Shown here in pieces: positions 42,101-54,341 of a stretch of DNA of 64,000 bases. Position 1 is the first letter of the stretch. Every line of letters starts with the position of its first letter. Origin of the DNA: Branchiostoma floridae (Eukaryota; Chordata; Leptocardii; Amphioxiformes; Branchiostomatidae); NCBI RefSeq assembly GCF_000003815.2, contig NC_049988.1, positions 14,126,400 to 14,190,399 on the forward strand. Direction: 5' to 3'. The notes beneath the pieces were generated by a model. The model made no database searches and was not told where the DNA came from. It was given only the letters and a program-made list of their open reading frames with translations. The position numbers and the translations under genes were made by a program.

Positions 42101-44059
42101 TGGCAATGATTGCCGCGAAGAATGTTCAGGAGAATTCCGATTGATGATTCCAGCAGGACTGATGGAGTTTCTTCGCTGCAAAGCCAAGAAGAATAGCGTG
42201 AATATCAGACATATATCTATCAACCTTTGACATAACTGATCATGAGTTATGATAAGTACAGGTCAGGAGGCACGCAACGTTTCTGCCAAGTATAAGGCTG
42301 AATTCAATTCGATTTCTAATTGGAATACTAGATCTTAGATTACTATTTTTAGAATACTGTTTCCCTATATGGCTGTACGTGTGATATATTTGAAGACTAC
42401 ATCGAGTGAAGAAGATGATACTTATATAAAGCACCTTTACAGGGGCACCAGACGTCTTCCGCCGTTTGTCAGGCTCACTTGGGTCGCGTACGCGTTTCTT
42501 CGTCTTGCAGAAACACCATATTATGTTGATCATAGTCACTGCACCCGCCACCACCGCAAGTACTGAAAAACAGAAGGAACACAGTTTGCTGATATGGCGT
42601 CGGAATTTAACAATTCGTGAGCTGAAGGTCACATGCAACTTTTCATTTGACTTGTCAATGTAGAAGTGATACTAGTATTTTGGTTGGTCAGATCCGTCAT
42701 TAATGCGGGGTGATATCTTGTCTTTTAGAGTCTTTTCTATATAGCTGGAGACTAGAATCATCTTAACGTAAGTATACTTTTTTATGCGTTTTTATGCTAC
42801 AACACATCATCATAAGTACACCTCGATACAGTGTTCATGATCCAAGATAACTTTCTCATCATGTTGACTCACTCAGAGATACAGGAAGCAGTAGTTCCCC
42901 TTTGGCAGGCGGCTCTTCATTAACCACCAGCCGAGTTGTTGTCCACACATGATACGTGGACGAGCCGACACTTTGTTGATACGTGACAGTGCAGTTGTAG
43001 GTGCCAGCATCCTCCGGTACTGCATTCCTCAGTCTCAGGGTGACGGTCTTGGTAAGTTGTTGCCATTGCCAGCTGCATCATTACGGGTACACTTCCATTA
43101 GTTGAACGTTAAAAAATTTTGCAAAGACAAAAGTCTGTGTGATTGTAACGTCCTTGATTGTATCTAGACTTGCTTGCGCACACAAGATTGTACAAAGTTC
43201 CTATAGGAGACATAAAACAGAAAAGAAACAGACATACGACGAATAGTTTCCTCATGCTTATCTTAGGTTCTCCTTCAGCACAAGGAGTGATCAGCAGTTG
43301 TGCAGAAGGGGCCACTACAATTTGTACCTCCACATTTCTATAAGCTTGGATATAAATGTCAATTAGCATTATCAGTTGCAATACTCCCTATTGTAATGGT
43401 TCGCTCCTTTCTTTATCGAAACAAAATAAAGTTAAATGGCCACAGGAGGGGACCATAATCTGAAGAAATATCTCATACAACCATAGTAAGACAGAACTAC
43501 AAAACGTAAGAAAAGTTGCATTTATGTGTTTTTTTTAATTGAAATTTAATTGAAATGTCAATTGTAGTTACCTACTTGGTGGAATTTGTCTCTTCCCACC
43601 GGATGCCGTAGTCGGACCTCTGGAGACCTTCAGGCGGTAACCAGTCAACATCTAGGAGCCACACCCTGTCAGAACCCGATACACTTCCCTCGCACGTATA
43701 CGAGGCGTCTTCCGTGGAGCTGTTCCACTGTAGCACTCCAGGTTGTGCTGTCACAGACAACACTACGGTTCCGTTGCCTACCAGGAAAGTGGTAAATACA
43801 AACTAGAATCTTTGACAGTTACATTTTAATGCATGCAATGAATGTCTGCAAGTACCAAACAAACAAAGAAACAAACTCAAAACGCTCCGGGAAAATTCTG
43901 TACAACGCAATATCAGCATGAGGACTATTTTCTTTATAACTAAGCTATGACAATAAAATGACGTGGCTTACCCTCTTGTAATGTGAGTCTGTCAGTAGCA
44001 GACACGAGGTGTGCTGCGAGCAGAGACACGAGAGTCTTCAGATAGCCGACCAGGGACAT
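39103..44059 (-). CDS. Ig-TM-ZU5-UPA-death receptor (UNC5-like), paralogue A
   Basis: Predicted type I membrane protein with a UNC5-type signalling tail. Exons (minus, 5' to 3'): 43972-44059, 43576-43777, 42873-43072, 42441-42562, 41643-42175, ~40896-41550, 40627-40779, 40327-40509, 39600-39850, 39103-39277; ~853 residues. Signal peptide 1-~21 (MSLVGYLKTLVSLLAAHLVSA), one Ig domain ~30-150 (YTCEG ... DAGTYNCTVTY) with several N-glycosylation sequons, transmembrane ~155-182 ending IIWCFCKTKKR, a ~180-residue Ser/Arg-rich linker, ZU5 ~410-520 (HTGGHLSLPRHDINLFIPPG), UPA ~540-710, death domain ~740-840 (LPPEIRHEICVKLD, NDWRRMA, LLDFWETQNVSGG). It lacks the second Ig and the TSP modules of UNC5. 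Ligand unknown. The join between the linker and ZU5 exons is uncertain: the frame shifts between 41550 and 41690 and I chose a short intron that restores phase. Head to head with the paralogue at 48.4 kb. Confidence 0.82.
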
Positions 44060-44076
44060 GGTTGCTATTATTTAGT
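44060..44076 (-). other. 5' UTR start of paralogue A exon 2, acceptor visible
   Basis: On the minus strand the ATG is preceded by TTTGTTTCCAG|ACTAAATAATAG, a good acceptor ending at 44077. So the start-codon exon is probably preceded by an upstream non-coding exon I could not place. Confidence 0.5.
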
Positions 44077-47000
44077 CTGGAAACAAAATAAAACAAAACA
44101 ATACAACAAAGTCACCTTGTGTCCAAAGAAGGAAATGGAAACGTATGAAGGAGAAAAAAGCTTTGGTTATGGATATTAACACTTACCAATCACCATTAAA
44201 ACTAGCACATTAGTTGTTTCAGTACGCCAATAATCTTTTGATTGGTTTAAACAAATGCGTTGCCTCGAACATTGGACACTTTTGCTGGTGTTTTTAAAAA
44301 TTGAATAGCGGGGGTTAACGCGGCTTTAAATAATAAAGTCGAACCTTTTTGATGATTACAGGAAAAGCACATTGTTGAGATGTAATTATAGTATAACCTT
44401 AATCTTTCATGATGTTACGACGACTGTTAAAAGCATCCGATTACAACCGTTTTTATTGTATAGACACCTTTATTAATGGTACTTACAATCGAATAGATGT
44501 TATAGATTAAAACGACGGCGCATGTTCACTCTACTGCGTGTGCCTTCACAAGTTTTATGACACACAAAAGCTGCCAAGACCACTGATGTATGAAGTTAAC
44601 AAACCACGGCACCGCAAGGTTGTTAACTAACAAACTTGCCATCAAAACTATTTAAAGTCCCTACCTGCACGGTGAAACAACGTATAGTGCTTCTGAAAAT
44701 GTTGACTACGCACTGTCAGAAGTAGATGATGAAAAAAAAGGTGCTAAAATAGAAATAGGTACTTTCCAGTGACCGAGGGGATTCCCTTTATCCATGGTTA
44801 CTGTCAACAGTATGAACAAAAGAACGTAAACGAAGCGTTACGCTTTCTGCCCTGCCATAGTAGAAACTTTAGCAAACTTTTTAGACTGCCTCCGGCCAAT
44901 TCTGGTCCATACGTATACTGGCTAGTAAGTTATATCTATCCAAGACTTACTGCGGAATTCTCATTCTGCTCACAGTTTAATGCCACGGTTACTGTCAACA
45001 TGATATGTGCGCGTTTGTCCCATCGGTCAAAAGACCTTACGTCACCCTGAAACTTGTACCCGCGGTGTGTTATTCACGCATACGAATGATAAGTCTATTG
45101 GCCACTAAAAAACCAAGGTGTCCGATTTACATGGACCCTAGGTATTGTCTAATTACTCTTGTCGACCCTGTTGTTATAAAAAGCCCAATTTACCAGATAT
45201 TCGTATCAAGAATAGTGGTGTTCCTGCTTTTGCTTGTCAAGATTGTCGTCGAGTCTCTGAGACACCCAAAAGTAAACATAGGAAAACAAAAGCGTCGGTA
45301 ATTCGAGGCGAGGGTAGAATTGCCACTGAGAAAATTAAAAATTTAAATTTTAGTCACTTTCAGGGTCAAAGGGACGTTTTGTCGAGCATTGCCTTCCATA
45401 ACTTATTGCAACAACTGCCACTAGTTAATGATAGTAAGTAAAGTTATATATAACGTTCAGTAGTGCTGCGTATTTTACGACGACAAAACCACCTGCCACG
45501 AGTAAAGAAATAAGACGTTTAACATACACTCGTTATCTGATATTCAAACTTGTTGTGAAAACGACCCAAAACTCACGTATTCAATGTGAAGTGCGGTCCT
45601 TCTGAAAAATGCGAAACGTAAATGGCGGGAAGAGATATCCTAAGGTCAGTGAGGAAAAGCAAACATGACGGAAATAGCAACAGGTGCTTTCCAACCTAGG
45701 GGATTCCCCTTCTGCGTGCGAAATGATTACATTAATTACCATGGCGACAGTCAACATTACGTAAACACGTGTTTCGCGCCAACATCTAAAGACACCTTAC
45801 AACCCCTGTATTGTTCGTACTGGTAAGTGATATGATGCGAACTGTCTAAGTGTCCGTAACAACCGACAAAAACAAATTAAAACAGTGGCAATTCAAATTA
45901 CTTCAGGTACATTATGGTTCAGTTCTTGCCGTAGGCCCAGCAAAGCAGAGGAAACAGTATGGCTTGCAATTTAATTGAACTTTCAATAAGAACAACAAAA
46001 TTTCATGCGTTCAAAACCTCCCTCTCCTATAAAAATGTAAGAGTTTGCTTCAGGATACAATGTACAAAATATGTGAAAATGAGATTAAGTTAACTTGCTT
46101 GTTCTCTTCTGAAAGTCACTCTTGTACAATGTAAGACGCCCAGCGGAGGTCATCATACTACAACCGATGCGCAGTAGTGGTGGCACCTGTATTCAGGCGC
46201 AAATTCAAGCCAACCGACTAGATATCGTATAATCCGTATTTCTCTGCTATTCACCAGACGTTCCGCCTCGCTGCCATGCACAGAATAATTTCTACGTCTC
46301 TTCAAGTATCGTCACGCACTACTTTATGTTCTGCAACCTTAAAGTCTCATTCAGCTTTAACTACAATGAAAGTAACGTTAACGGTAAAGTACGTGTTTTA
46401 CATGAGCGCGTTTAGAATAAAGCTAGAGGAAAGTTAATGAAAACATATGGTTTACCATTTAGCCATTGACCAGCCTGGTATATCAGTTGAAATGTGCTAC
46501 GAGGCATGTACATGAGCAGTGACAATAGAATTCATCATGGTCTCTGTTGTGTGACTGTTTGGTTAACGTTGCACAGGATTCCGTCCGTTGAATTCAGCTC
46601 TCTTCATTACCGACACAACATTTTGGCAACTATAGACGGCCATTGTCTTTATGCGTATGCGCGAATACGGCGTTAAAAGTTATATGCGCACTATCAAGAT
46701 ACGTTCTGCTGGAGTGCTACTGTCGTATTATAACATTTCATCAGCTGAATAGAATATTTGTTTACTCAGCTCATTTTCCAAACACACGGTCTCTTAGGTA
46801 ATGTCACCAGTTCTGATTGATAACATTGCCGTTGCTGTTTGTACTTGTTTTCCTTGATCGTTCTTTATAAGTCGACCACGTCCGTCGTTGAGGAAATCAT
46901 CTCGTCGGGCAACTTGGGTCATTACAAACCGTGAACAACTCTCCCATGTCATAATATTTTTCTAATTGTATAAGGTGTTTTTTAAAGGTAGCCTATTATC

Positions 47001-48400
47001 TCTGAAACAAAAGTGTTAAGTACTTCTCAGAGCCGCTCAGTGTGGGGCAATGATGTCATGAGAACGCCCCCGAGTCGCACGTCTCGAAAAAAACAGGTGT
47101 AGTTTCCAACTCGTCCCTACCAGAAGGCTGACCGCTAGCAGGCCACAAGTTTGGTGGTGAAGAAGTCATACCACTTCACAGGTGCGTTCTATAGCGAAAT
47201 TGTAGCCCTTGTAGGCTTTGAGTGTGTTGTTTTAACTTTTGCATGCCCTTCGCCATGGTATTTTCTTCGATCTCGGTACCACGCCCAACCAGGAAATAGT
47301 GCGAGTGTTATTCAAACGTCGCGAATTCATTTGTGCATAGTTTTAATTTTCGTGAGTATTCATAAAGTGATTTTAAAACAGTAGTAGATGCCCAGATATT
47401 GCTAGCGTCCTTTGAGACTTTAGTTGTTGTTCAAGCTACAGATAACAAGAACGATATCAGTAAGTCAAATTCTATGATTGCTGAAGTAACTGTTATGTGA
47501 ACGAGTCGGAAGTTTTGCACTGTAGAATGCTTTTGCATTCTACACCCGTAGGGTGTGGTCACATGAGTCGTGCAATCGCCTTAGGATTTTGATGGGATTT
47601 TTAAGCAGGCTGTGACAAAACCAACCACGGACAAAGATCTAAGACAGTGGAACTTTGCAGGACACGGGCATGGCTGTCCCCAAAAATGCCCTGTATAGCT
47701 AGTTTAGCGATCGTACAACGTATGACCGCATCCGACCTTCGTGTTGTTGCCGTAGGTTGGGTTCGCCCCGCACACATGTACAGTTAACATGGCACTTTGC
47801 TGACGAGTCTACCCGGGAGAATCTTTGTAATGGGTCTCATGCTGACATACCGGACAAAGATATTTATCACACTTGTCAGTAATTCAAGAAATAAGAACTG
47901 TGACGGTTGGGTCAAAGTGTTGCTATGTTGCAGCATAAACGTTTTGCTGAATGTTTCAAAAACGTCAACTTAATTTTACATAAGTTCTACTTGGATATTG
48001 TATACATATCAATTTCTTTTAACAACTTAAAGGCTATGTATCTTTTGCCATGATACAGGTTGGCACGGAATTCAGTATGTAGTGACACATGGCTTAAACT
48101 AAATGTTCTAAACAGGTGAGTGAAGTCAACTTCTCTGAGCATTGTTAAGGTTAACAGTTCTAATGTTTTGTTGTGTTTTGTCACAGACAGTATCACTTCC
48201 ACAAAAAGTACGAATATCTGTGAAGAATACAAAACAAAGGCGAATTTTTATTCCTGGCGACCGAGAACACAGTTCGGCGAGACCGCCTGTACAAAACAGT
48301 CAGATAGGATAACGTTACCCGTTTCTTCTTCGTTCGTCATGTTCATCAGTGATCACACTATTTTGTTTTGTTTTGTTTGTTTGCTTATCTATCTTCCTAG
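44077..48400. other. Head-to-head intergenic region of the receptor pair
   Basis: About 4.3 kb that should contain both promoters. No coding exon with family resemblance. A 99-codon open frame at 45145-45441 has two short Cys clusters (YSCRPCC, FACQDC) and may be a mobile-element relic. A short motif 'ggttactgtcaaca' or a close variant occurs at about 44797, 44987 and 45743. A strong donor, AACAG|GTGAGTG at 48115, could end a 5' UTR exon of the + strand gene. Confidence 0.5.
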
Positions 48401-48412
48401 AGAGCTACAGCC

Positions 48413-51400
48413 ATGCTTGGCAAAGCGATTCCAGTGATCATCTTACTCCTGATATCTGGACAAGCGCGTGCGAACTCCACAGCTAATCCCGCAGCAACCT
48501 CGCCCCCCGGTCCTACAACCAAAACCACAACCGAGAATCCCCGAACAACCCAGCCCCAGGCCCTCGCCCCAACAAGCACCCCTGCGACCGAGAACGGTAT
48601 CGGTAAGTAAAAAAAGAGCGCCATGCAAGCAAATACATGTATAGTTCGACGACCCCATACCGGCCGCAACTGACATCATCTCTTAGCCTTTGCTAACTAA
48701 CTTTAGTACGCAAATGATATTTTAAGTAACATAAACGGCGAGGACTAATATTCTTCACGAACGGGCAATCATGATCATCTAATTATCAATACAGTTAAAT
48801 CTCTCAAATTATCCTAGTTCTACTTGAACTTCTTCGTCACCCCCTCCCCGTAGCTGCTACTGAATTTTCCTTCACCCACGGAAATGTTTCCTTTATTTTG
48901 CAGATACCATCATCATCATTATCATCGCAGTGTGCATAGTTGTGCCTGTGACCGCCATTGTAATTGTTACGTTAGTGTACGCCTGCCAGAACAAGAGAGA
49001 AGCATCACCAGCGACGGTCGTGTTACGCGTGCAGCAGGCAGAGATGGCGACAGATGAGGATCGTCACGATGACCTGGAACTCTTCAACAAACTCTGCTCT
49101 GATTACTCCAACCTAACGGGAGAGAACACCTCTTTGCGAATCAAGCTGCAGACCAATTATATTTCTACAAACTTCGCGGCCGGTGCCTTCGACCACACCG
49201 GCGGACACCTCTCTCTGCCCCGCCACGACATCAACCTGTTCATCCCGCCAGGAGCCATCGAAGACGGGCGGCTCCAGACAATTCACATCTTCGTCCCTCC
49301 CAGCATGAACCGCGGGAAACCTGCTCCCGTCGTGCACTGCGGACCAACCGGCACCACCTTTCGAGATCACGTGATCCTGTCGTTCCCGGTGGACCCAGAT
49401 TATGACGAGTTTGTTCCGAGGTTCACCAACACGGATGCTGGATCAACGGAGCAATGGCAGCCTATGCTTGGCGATGATGATGCAGCCTTTATTGTCAAGA
49501 ACGGCAAGTGTACCCTCTTCATCACTCACTTCACCGGATTTGGAGCGGAGGCGAACGATGAGACGCCTGCAAGCACGGCTGACAAGGATGACAAGACGAT
49601 CCGAGTCGGGGTTTTTGCCTCCAAACACACAGCAAGCGATCGTCTCTACAGCTACCAGATGAGAATCAGGTTCTATGATGCGTCTGCAGACGCCAGCGAG
49701 GTAAGCTTTTATACTCTCTAAGCAGAGGTTCGGCTCCGGTTGTTTTTGGCGTGCTTTAGGCGTTTTTATCGGCTTCTCTTTTTTGTGCTGTTTTTAGTGT
49801 CTTTCTGACTGACTGACAGACATAAACAGCACAAAATATAAAGCTTGATAAAAACGCATTAAACACGTCAAAACAGCCGGAGTAGTGCCTCTGCTTGGAG
49901 AGTAAAGTTTTGTGTCAATTCGACTTTTCAATACAGAAGTGTCATCAGGTATATGTGGCAAATTTCGATTAGTCTTTCTTCTAAGAAAACTATATTTCCC
50001 TTATTTCCTTCAGCGCATGTATCAGAAAGAAATGAGTCTGTTCGGCGGAAGACTGCTCGATGACGACAAAAGGATGCAGGTGAACAAACGAGGTGGGACG
50101 GTGCGCGTGCGCGTGAGCAAGATTGCCGCCGGCTGGAGGACAATGGATGCTAGTGATGAGAATCAGGTACTGGTACAACTTCCAAAATAGAACATGTTGC
50201 GGTCAGTCTTGCAAGGGGGTATCTCACTGGTCTGCGCCTAATTTGTGCCAGGCATTTGCTGCAAACCTGTCCCAATCGGCTGAAAATGGAAACTTTAAAA
50301 AAATTGCAATTTGGAAAATGATAAAAAGGTGCAATATGTATATTCTGTAGTCTCTTTTTTGCAAATCTTTTTTTGGTACATTTTCAAACATTGGAGTTGA
50401 AATTCAGTGACACAACTGTGATTGTTCCAATAATCTATTCATCTTGGCTTCATAAGCAAATGCGTCGGGAAAATTGACACGAATTCGCGCAAGATACCCA
50501 ATAAGTTTTCCCAAGTCTGCTTCTTCATCTGGCATTGGTTACAAAAACAATAGAAAACATCTTCTTTTTCCCTGTAGAGGCTAGAGTTCGAAGAACTCTG
50601 GGACGAGTCGGACGAGACGGACGCTTCCTGCACCGTCCGGCTTCGCAAGATCAACCGGGCGGCGCCGGTGACTGACGTCTGGGCAACCGTTTCCGTCTGG
50701 CAGGAGCAATCACACGGAACAACGGTTACCTTAAAACCGTCAGATACACTGCAGGTATGCTTATACTCTTATACATAAATTCTCTTCACTTACAGCTTCT
50801 ATAAGGCCTACGTCACATTTCCAAACAGGGGCCCGGCTGGGCAGCTTTCGGGAACGACAAGTATGATATAAAAGACATCAAACTGCACAAGACTTTAAGA
50901 GAATAGTCGTCTTCATTATCCGTGCATATCTTTATGTATACATTTTTATTTTTTGTTTCCACAAACAGCCCGGCCGGGCCCCGGTTTGGAAATGTAACGA
51001 TAGCCTTAGGCTTAGGTCATATTTCCAAACCGGGGCCCGACCGGGCAGCTTTTAGGAGCAAAGACAATGATATAAAAGGCATCAAAATAAACGAAATGTC
51101 AAAATAAGATTCATGGGAATAATATGTGCATATTTCTAGGTATACATTTTTATTTTCATTTTCTTAAAACATTCCGGCCGGGCCCCGGTTTGGAAATGTG
51201 ACCTAAGCCTTAGCGGGAACAAACGTGCGCACATACCAAACTTGAAGACGAACAAAGAAGCAAACCGGAAACAATACTTCCATTTTCACAGAGATTAAAA
51301 ACTTTGTTGATGTTTCTTCACCAGATGTCCCTGAGAGCTGACCCACCCAGAGGCTACCTCTCTGCAACGCAGGCATTCCTACACCAGCAGGAAGAGCTGC

Positions 51401-52239
51401 GCCCGTCAGACCGCGTCTTTCCCGTCCTGCCCTTAGACATACGTCACGAGATGTGCGTGCTCCTGGACGTGGAGCTGGCGGGAGGAAACGACTGGAGGAT
51501 GTTGGCCGAGAAGTTTGGGATCGACTCACCAACTATCATGTGGATAGGGAGAAACAAAAGGTGGGTAGCTGTTGTCCCTGGTGGGTAAGGTCGACTATCA
51601 TTCCTTTGAGAATTCACTTGAAACTATTCACCGGGTGTTTACCAACATGTTTTCGGTCAGTCATCTGATCCTTCTGTCAGTTCTGAAGTTGAAATGATCG
51701 AAAGCCTACGTCACGTGATCTGACCGTAAGTGTGACGTCGCAATGGGTCAAAGGTGCCCGAAAGTCGGTAACGGCCCTCGTCTCGTCTCGAGATACGGGC
51801 AATTCCAATCAGTAGGTCCGCAACAGTTTCTCCCCAACATAATTTACACGCCTATATTTACACTTCACTAATGTTTTGGAAAGAAAAGTAATGTTTAGGA
51901 AAGAACTAAAAATTTCTTTACCTTTCCAGCCCAACAAGCAAGCTTCTGGACTTCTGGGAGACTCAGAACGTGTCCGGAGGAACCGTGGCCCTGCAGCGGC
52001 TGTGTGACCTTTACCAGGAAATGGAGCGCCCCGATGTCAAGGAGCTGGTGGAGAAAGTGTCGTCTGGAGACCTGAGGGACAGCGGATACGGAACGGACAG
52101 AGACTCTCGGTCACCAAACGGCAGTCTGGCTTCCCTCGTGAACAGCATTCTGTCGGAGCCGGTCCCTGAGACACATAGCATGGATGCTTCCCTGAAGACG
52201 AAGAAGAAGAAGAAGACCATGCCGTTAGTAGAAGGCTAA
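48413..52239 (+). CDS. Mucin-stalk TM-ZU5-UPA-death receptor (UNC5-like), paralogue B
   Basis: Predicted type I membrane protein of 620 residues with the same tail as paralogue A but a different ectodomain. Exons: 48413-48602, 48904-49700, 50014-50166, 50578-50754, 51325-51560, 51930-52239; all phases agree. Signal peptide 1-~20 (MLGKAIPVIILLLISGQARA), a ~43-residue Thr/Pro-rich stalk with likely O-glycosylation, transmembrane ~65-92 (DTIIIIIIAVCIVVPVTAIV onward), ZU5 ~140-255 (HTGGHLSLPRHDINLFIPPG), UPA ~270-440, death domain ~460-560 (LPLDIRHEMCVLLD, NDWRMLAEKFG, LLDFWETQNVSGG). The tail then runs on with RDSGYGT and a Lys cluster absent from A. Exons 3-6 correspond one to one with the last four of A. 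An acceptor at 48391-48400 shows an upstream 5' UTR exon. Ligand and pathway are unknown; death-domain adaptor signalling is inferred. Confidence 0.86.
49714..49902. mobile_element. TA-flanked MITE in paralogue B intron 2
   Basis: Inverted arms of about 75 bp: left starts CTCTCTAAGCAGAGG, right ends CCTCTGCTTGGAGAG, both flanked by TA. 'tgctgttttt' and 'gcgtttttatc' segments are mirrored further in. 189 bp, non-coding. Confidence 0.75.
50803..51212. mobile_element. Two back-to-back copies of one palindromic MITE
   Basis: Copy 1 (~50803-51008) and copy 2 (~51008-51212) share inverted ends of the form 'cacatttccaaac' + 'ggggcccggccggg' and an interior with 'gatataaaag' ... 'gtatacatttttatttt'. 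They abut at 'ccttaggcttagg'. Each is ~205 bp. They lie in paralogue B intron 4 and make up over two thirds of it. Confidence 0.82.
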
Positions 52240-54340
52240 AATGTGAGCGTCATGTGACCGTTTTATTGGTTTAAAATAATGTCATCTTTGTCGATAATTT
52301 GTCTTTGACGTGAAGTCGCTAAAGTGTCCTTTTTGAGATACTGGAGACGCTGGTAGCTGTACTCGCCTAAGACAAGCCAAGGTCAACCGTATTGTACATT
52401 GTACAATGAAATAAAACATAAATGTTGAGCTGAAATAGGTGTACATAATTGTGACCAAATATTCTCCTTGTGTTATTTCCTCCCCGATGTGTAGTAATAA
52501 TGTGTTTATATACATGTATGTAGTGTGCTATTAATATAAAGGAACAACTTATACGTGCATTGTGCATATGGGTCATTAATTTTACCGTATACCGAAAAGT
52601 GGTTGATCCAAATCAAGCAAGAGTCTCACACATGAACATGGAAGCTGTATGTAATGGTGGTGAAAGATCTGATTGTACTTTTATGGTAAGTTTGTTCATC
52701 TTTTGTTTGTTTGGTTGTTTGTGCCTTTATCTTTTTGTACAGTATTTATTAGTTTCTCCGAAGTTGTACAAAATTGTTTTTTTTTTCAAATTAAAGAAAT
52801 TTCTAAACAACGAGAAGAATTGCTGTTCTTGTCCTCCATTCCGATATGGAGTCCCGATATGTTTTTGTGCAAGTAACCCTCTATCTGTGTCCCAGTATGG
52901 GATCTTTGAACTCTTATTCCACATGGTGTTTAATTACGTCGTTTTGTCAAGAGACAGTGCAGCAATCCAACTTCTATTTTGGCATTCAGAGGATACTGAC
53001 TTCGTTATGTTGTCAGTTCAAGATGGCGTTTAATACAAACTGGCATGGATTCCCCTTTTCTAAAAAAACAACAAGAAAACAACAACAACAAAAAACTGAC
53101 GATGAAGATCGATGCACGCATAGACTTCATATAATATTTTTAGCCAGAGTGACCCACAAGGCAGAATAAAGATATTAGTACTGGTTTCTTATGTTTTCAG
53201 GTAAGTCAAGTCTTATGTTTTGAGCAAGCATAAAACCTCCTTGGTTTGAGGATTGATGGTAAAAAATTCAGCTGTCATGTTCTGGTTGTGAAAACTTAAC
53301 CAGTATTTCCTGCAATATTAGCAAACAGAGAGTTCATCCTATGCCGTTTTATTACGATTGCTCAAACCAACTTGTGGCAGTTGACATAGCCAATGATAGC
53401 AGAGGGGCTCAGGAGCAGTATTGTACAGTCCCTCGTGTCGCCACTCCCATCCTCTTGTTTTCATAACGGATTATCCCCTTTCTCCGCTTTCACTCTATGT
53501 TAATATCAGCAGCGCAGCTAAACGCAACATAACTATAGTAAAGCATTAAACAAGCATTTTTGAAGAGCAAATCTACAACTTAATGTAGCATATACATAAT
53601 GGTAGAAAATGTAATATTAGCGTAGCATGAAAATTATCGATTTCAAGTTTAATCTAGTTGATTCTGAGGAACATGTTTCTATTTTGTGTGGATGCGGTCT
53701 ATCCTGCTTCTTGTGAACGTGAACAGGAAGTTGCTGTCCGTCAAGAAGTCTGAAACTTGTTTGTGACCTGGAAAGTCGAAGAAAAATGGTGTGAACTGGC
53801 GATTTTAGAGAGATCTTGGCCACATTGCTGTGTCTACAAGGTTCTCTTGATCCTCAGGAACCTTCAGAGTGGTAAGTTGGTTTCTGTTTTGTCGTAGTTT
53901 GGCGAAATCTTGCGTTGGAATCGGACTAGCTTTTGAGTCTCGGTGTGAAAAACAAAGTTGTCCGTCATGGCCTACATATAACGTTATGCTAAGTATTGTG
54001 CTGACTGATCATAGATTAAAGCCAGATTTCACACGCATGGTGGAGGAAAATGCACCGTCACTTCCACATAGGAAATAAAGAAGACACATTTTTAAACCCA
54101 CTTGCTTCCAAAAGAAGATTTCAAACTAATACAAGCTGAGCTACTTTTTCACTTTCACTGATGCTGTCATGATTTTGTTAGTTTAGTAACTTAGTAAGAA
54201 GCCTTTTTTCATAACCTTATAAAACATATGATTTTTCTTCCAACAAATGATTCTAAAATACTTACACTGCAGATTGTTGAACCTAGTTCTGAAAGTTGCC
54301 ACGATACTTTGTTGTTGAAATGCAATTTGTTCAGCTATAA
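52240..54340. other. Paralogue B 3' flank, no gene recognised
   Basis: A likely poly(A) signal AATAAA lies at 52410-52415. The remaining ~1.9 kb is AT-rich. A 157-codon open frame (52560-53033) is hydrophobic by composition, without a family pattern or splice context, and I do not call it a gene. Confidence 0.5.
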
Positions 54341-54341
54341 T

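Noticed and set aside
39103-44059. Calling paralogue A a true UNC5 netrin receptor
   Set aside because: Only one Ig domain and no TSP modules; a tail resemblance is not enough to give it the UNC5 name.
45145-45441. 99-codon frame with two Cys clusters as a real gene
   Set aside because: No exon partners, no recognised family and adjacent frames equally open; at most a mobile-element relic.
48397-48679. Gly/Val/Cys-rich minus-strand frames opposite receptor B exon 1
   Set aside because: Antisense of the Thr/Pro-rich stalk; the plus frame has a signal peptide, correct splicing and a paralogue.
52560-53033. 157-codon open frame downstream of receptor B
   Set aside because: Composition-driven hydrophobic frame in AT-rich flank, with no family motif, splice context or codon bias.
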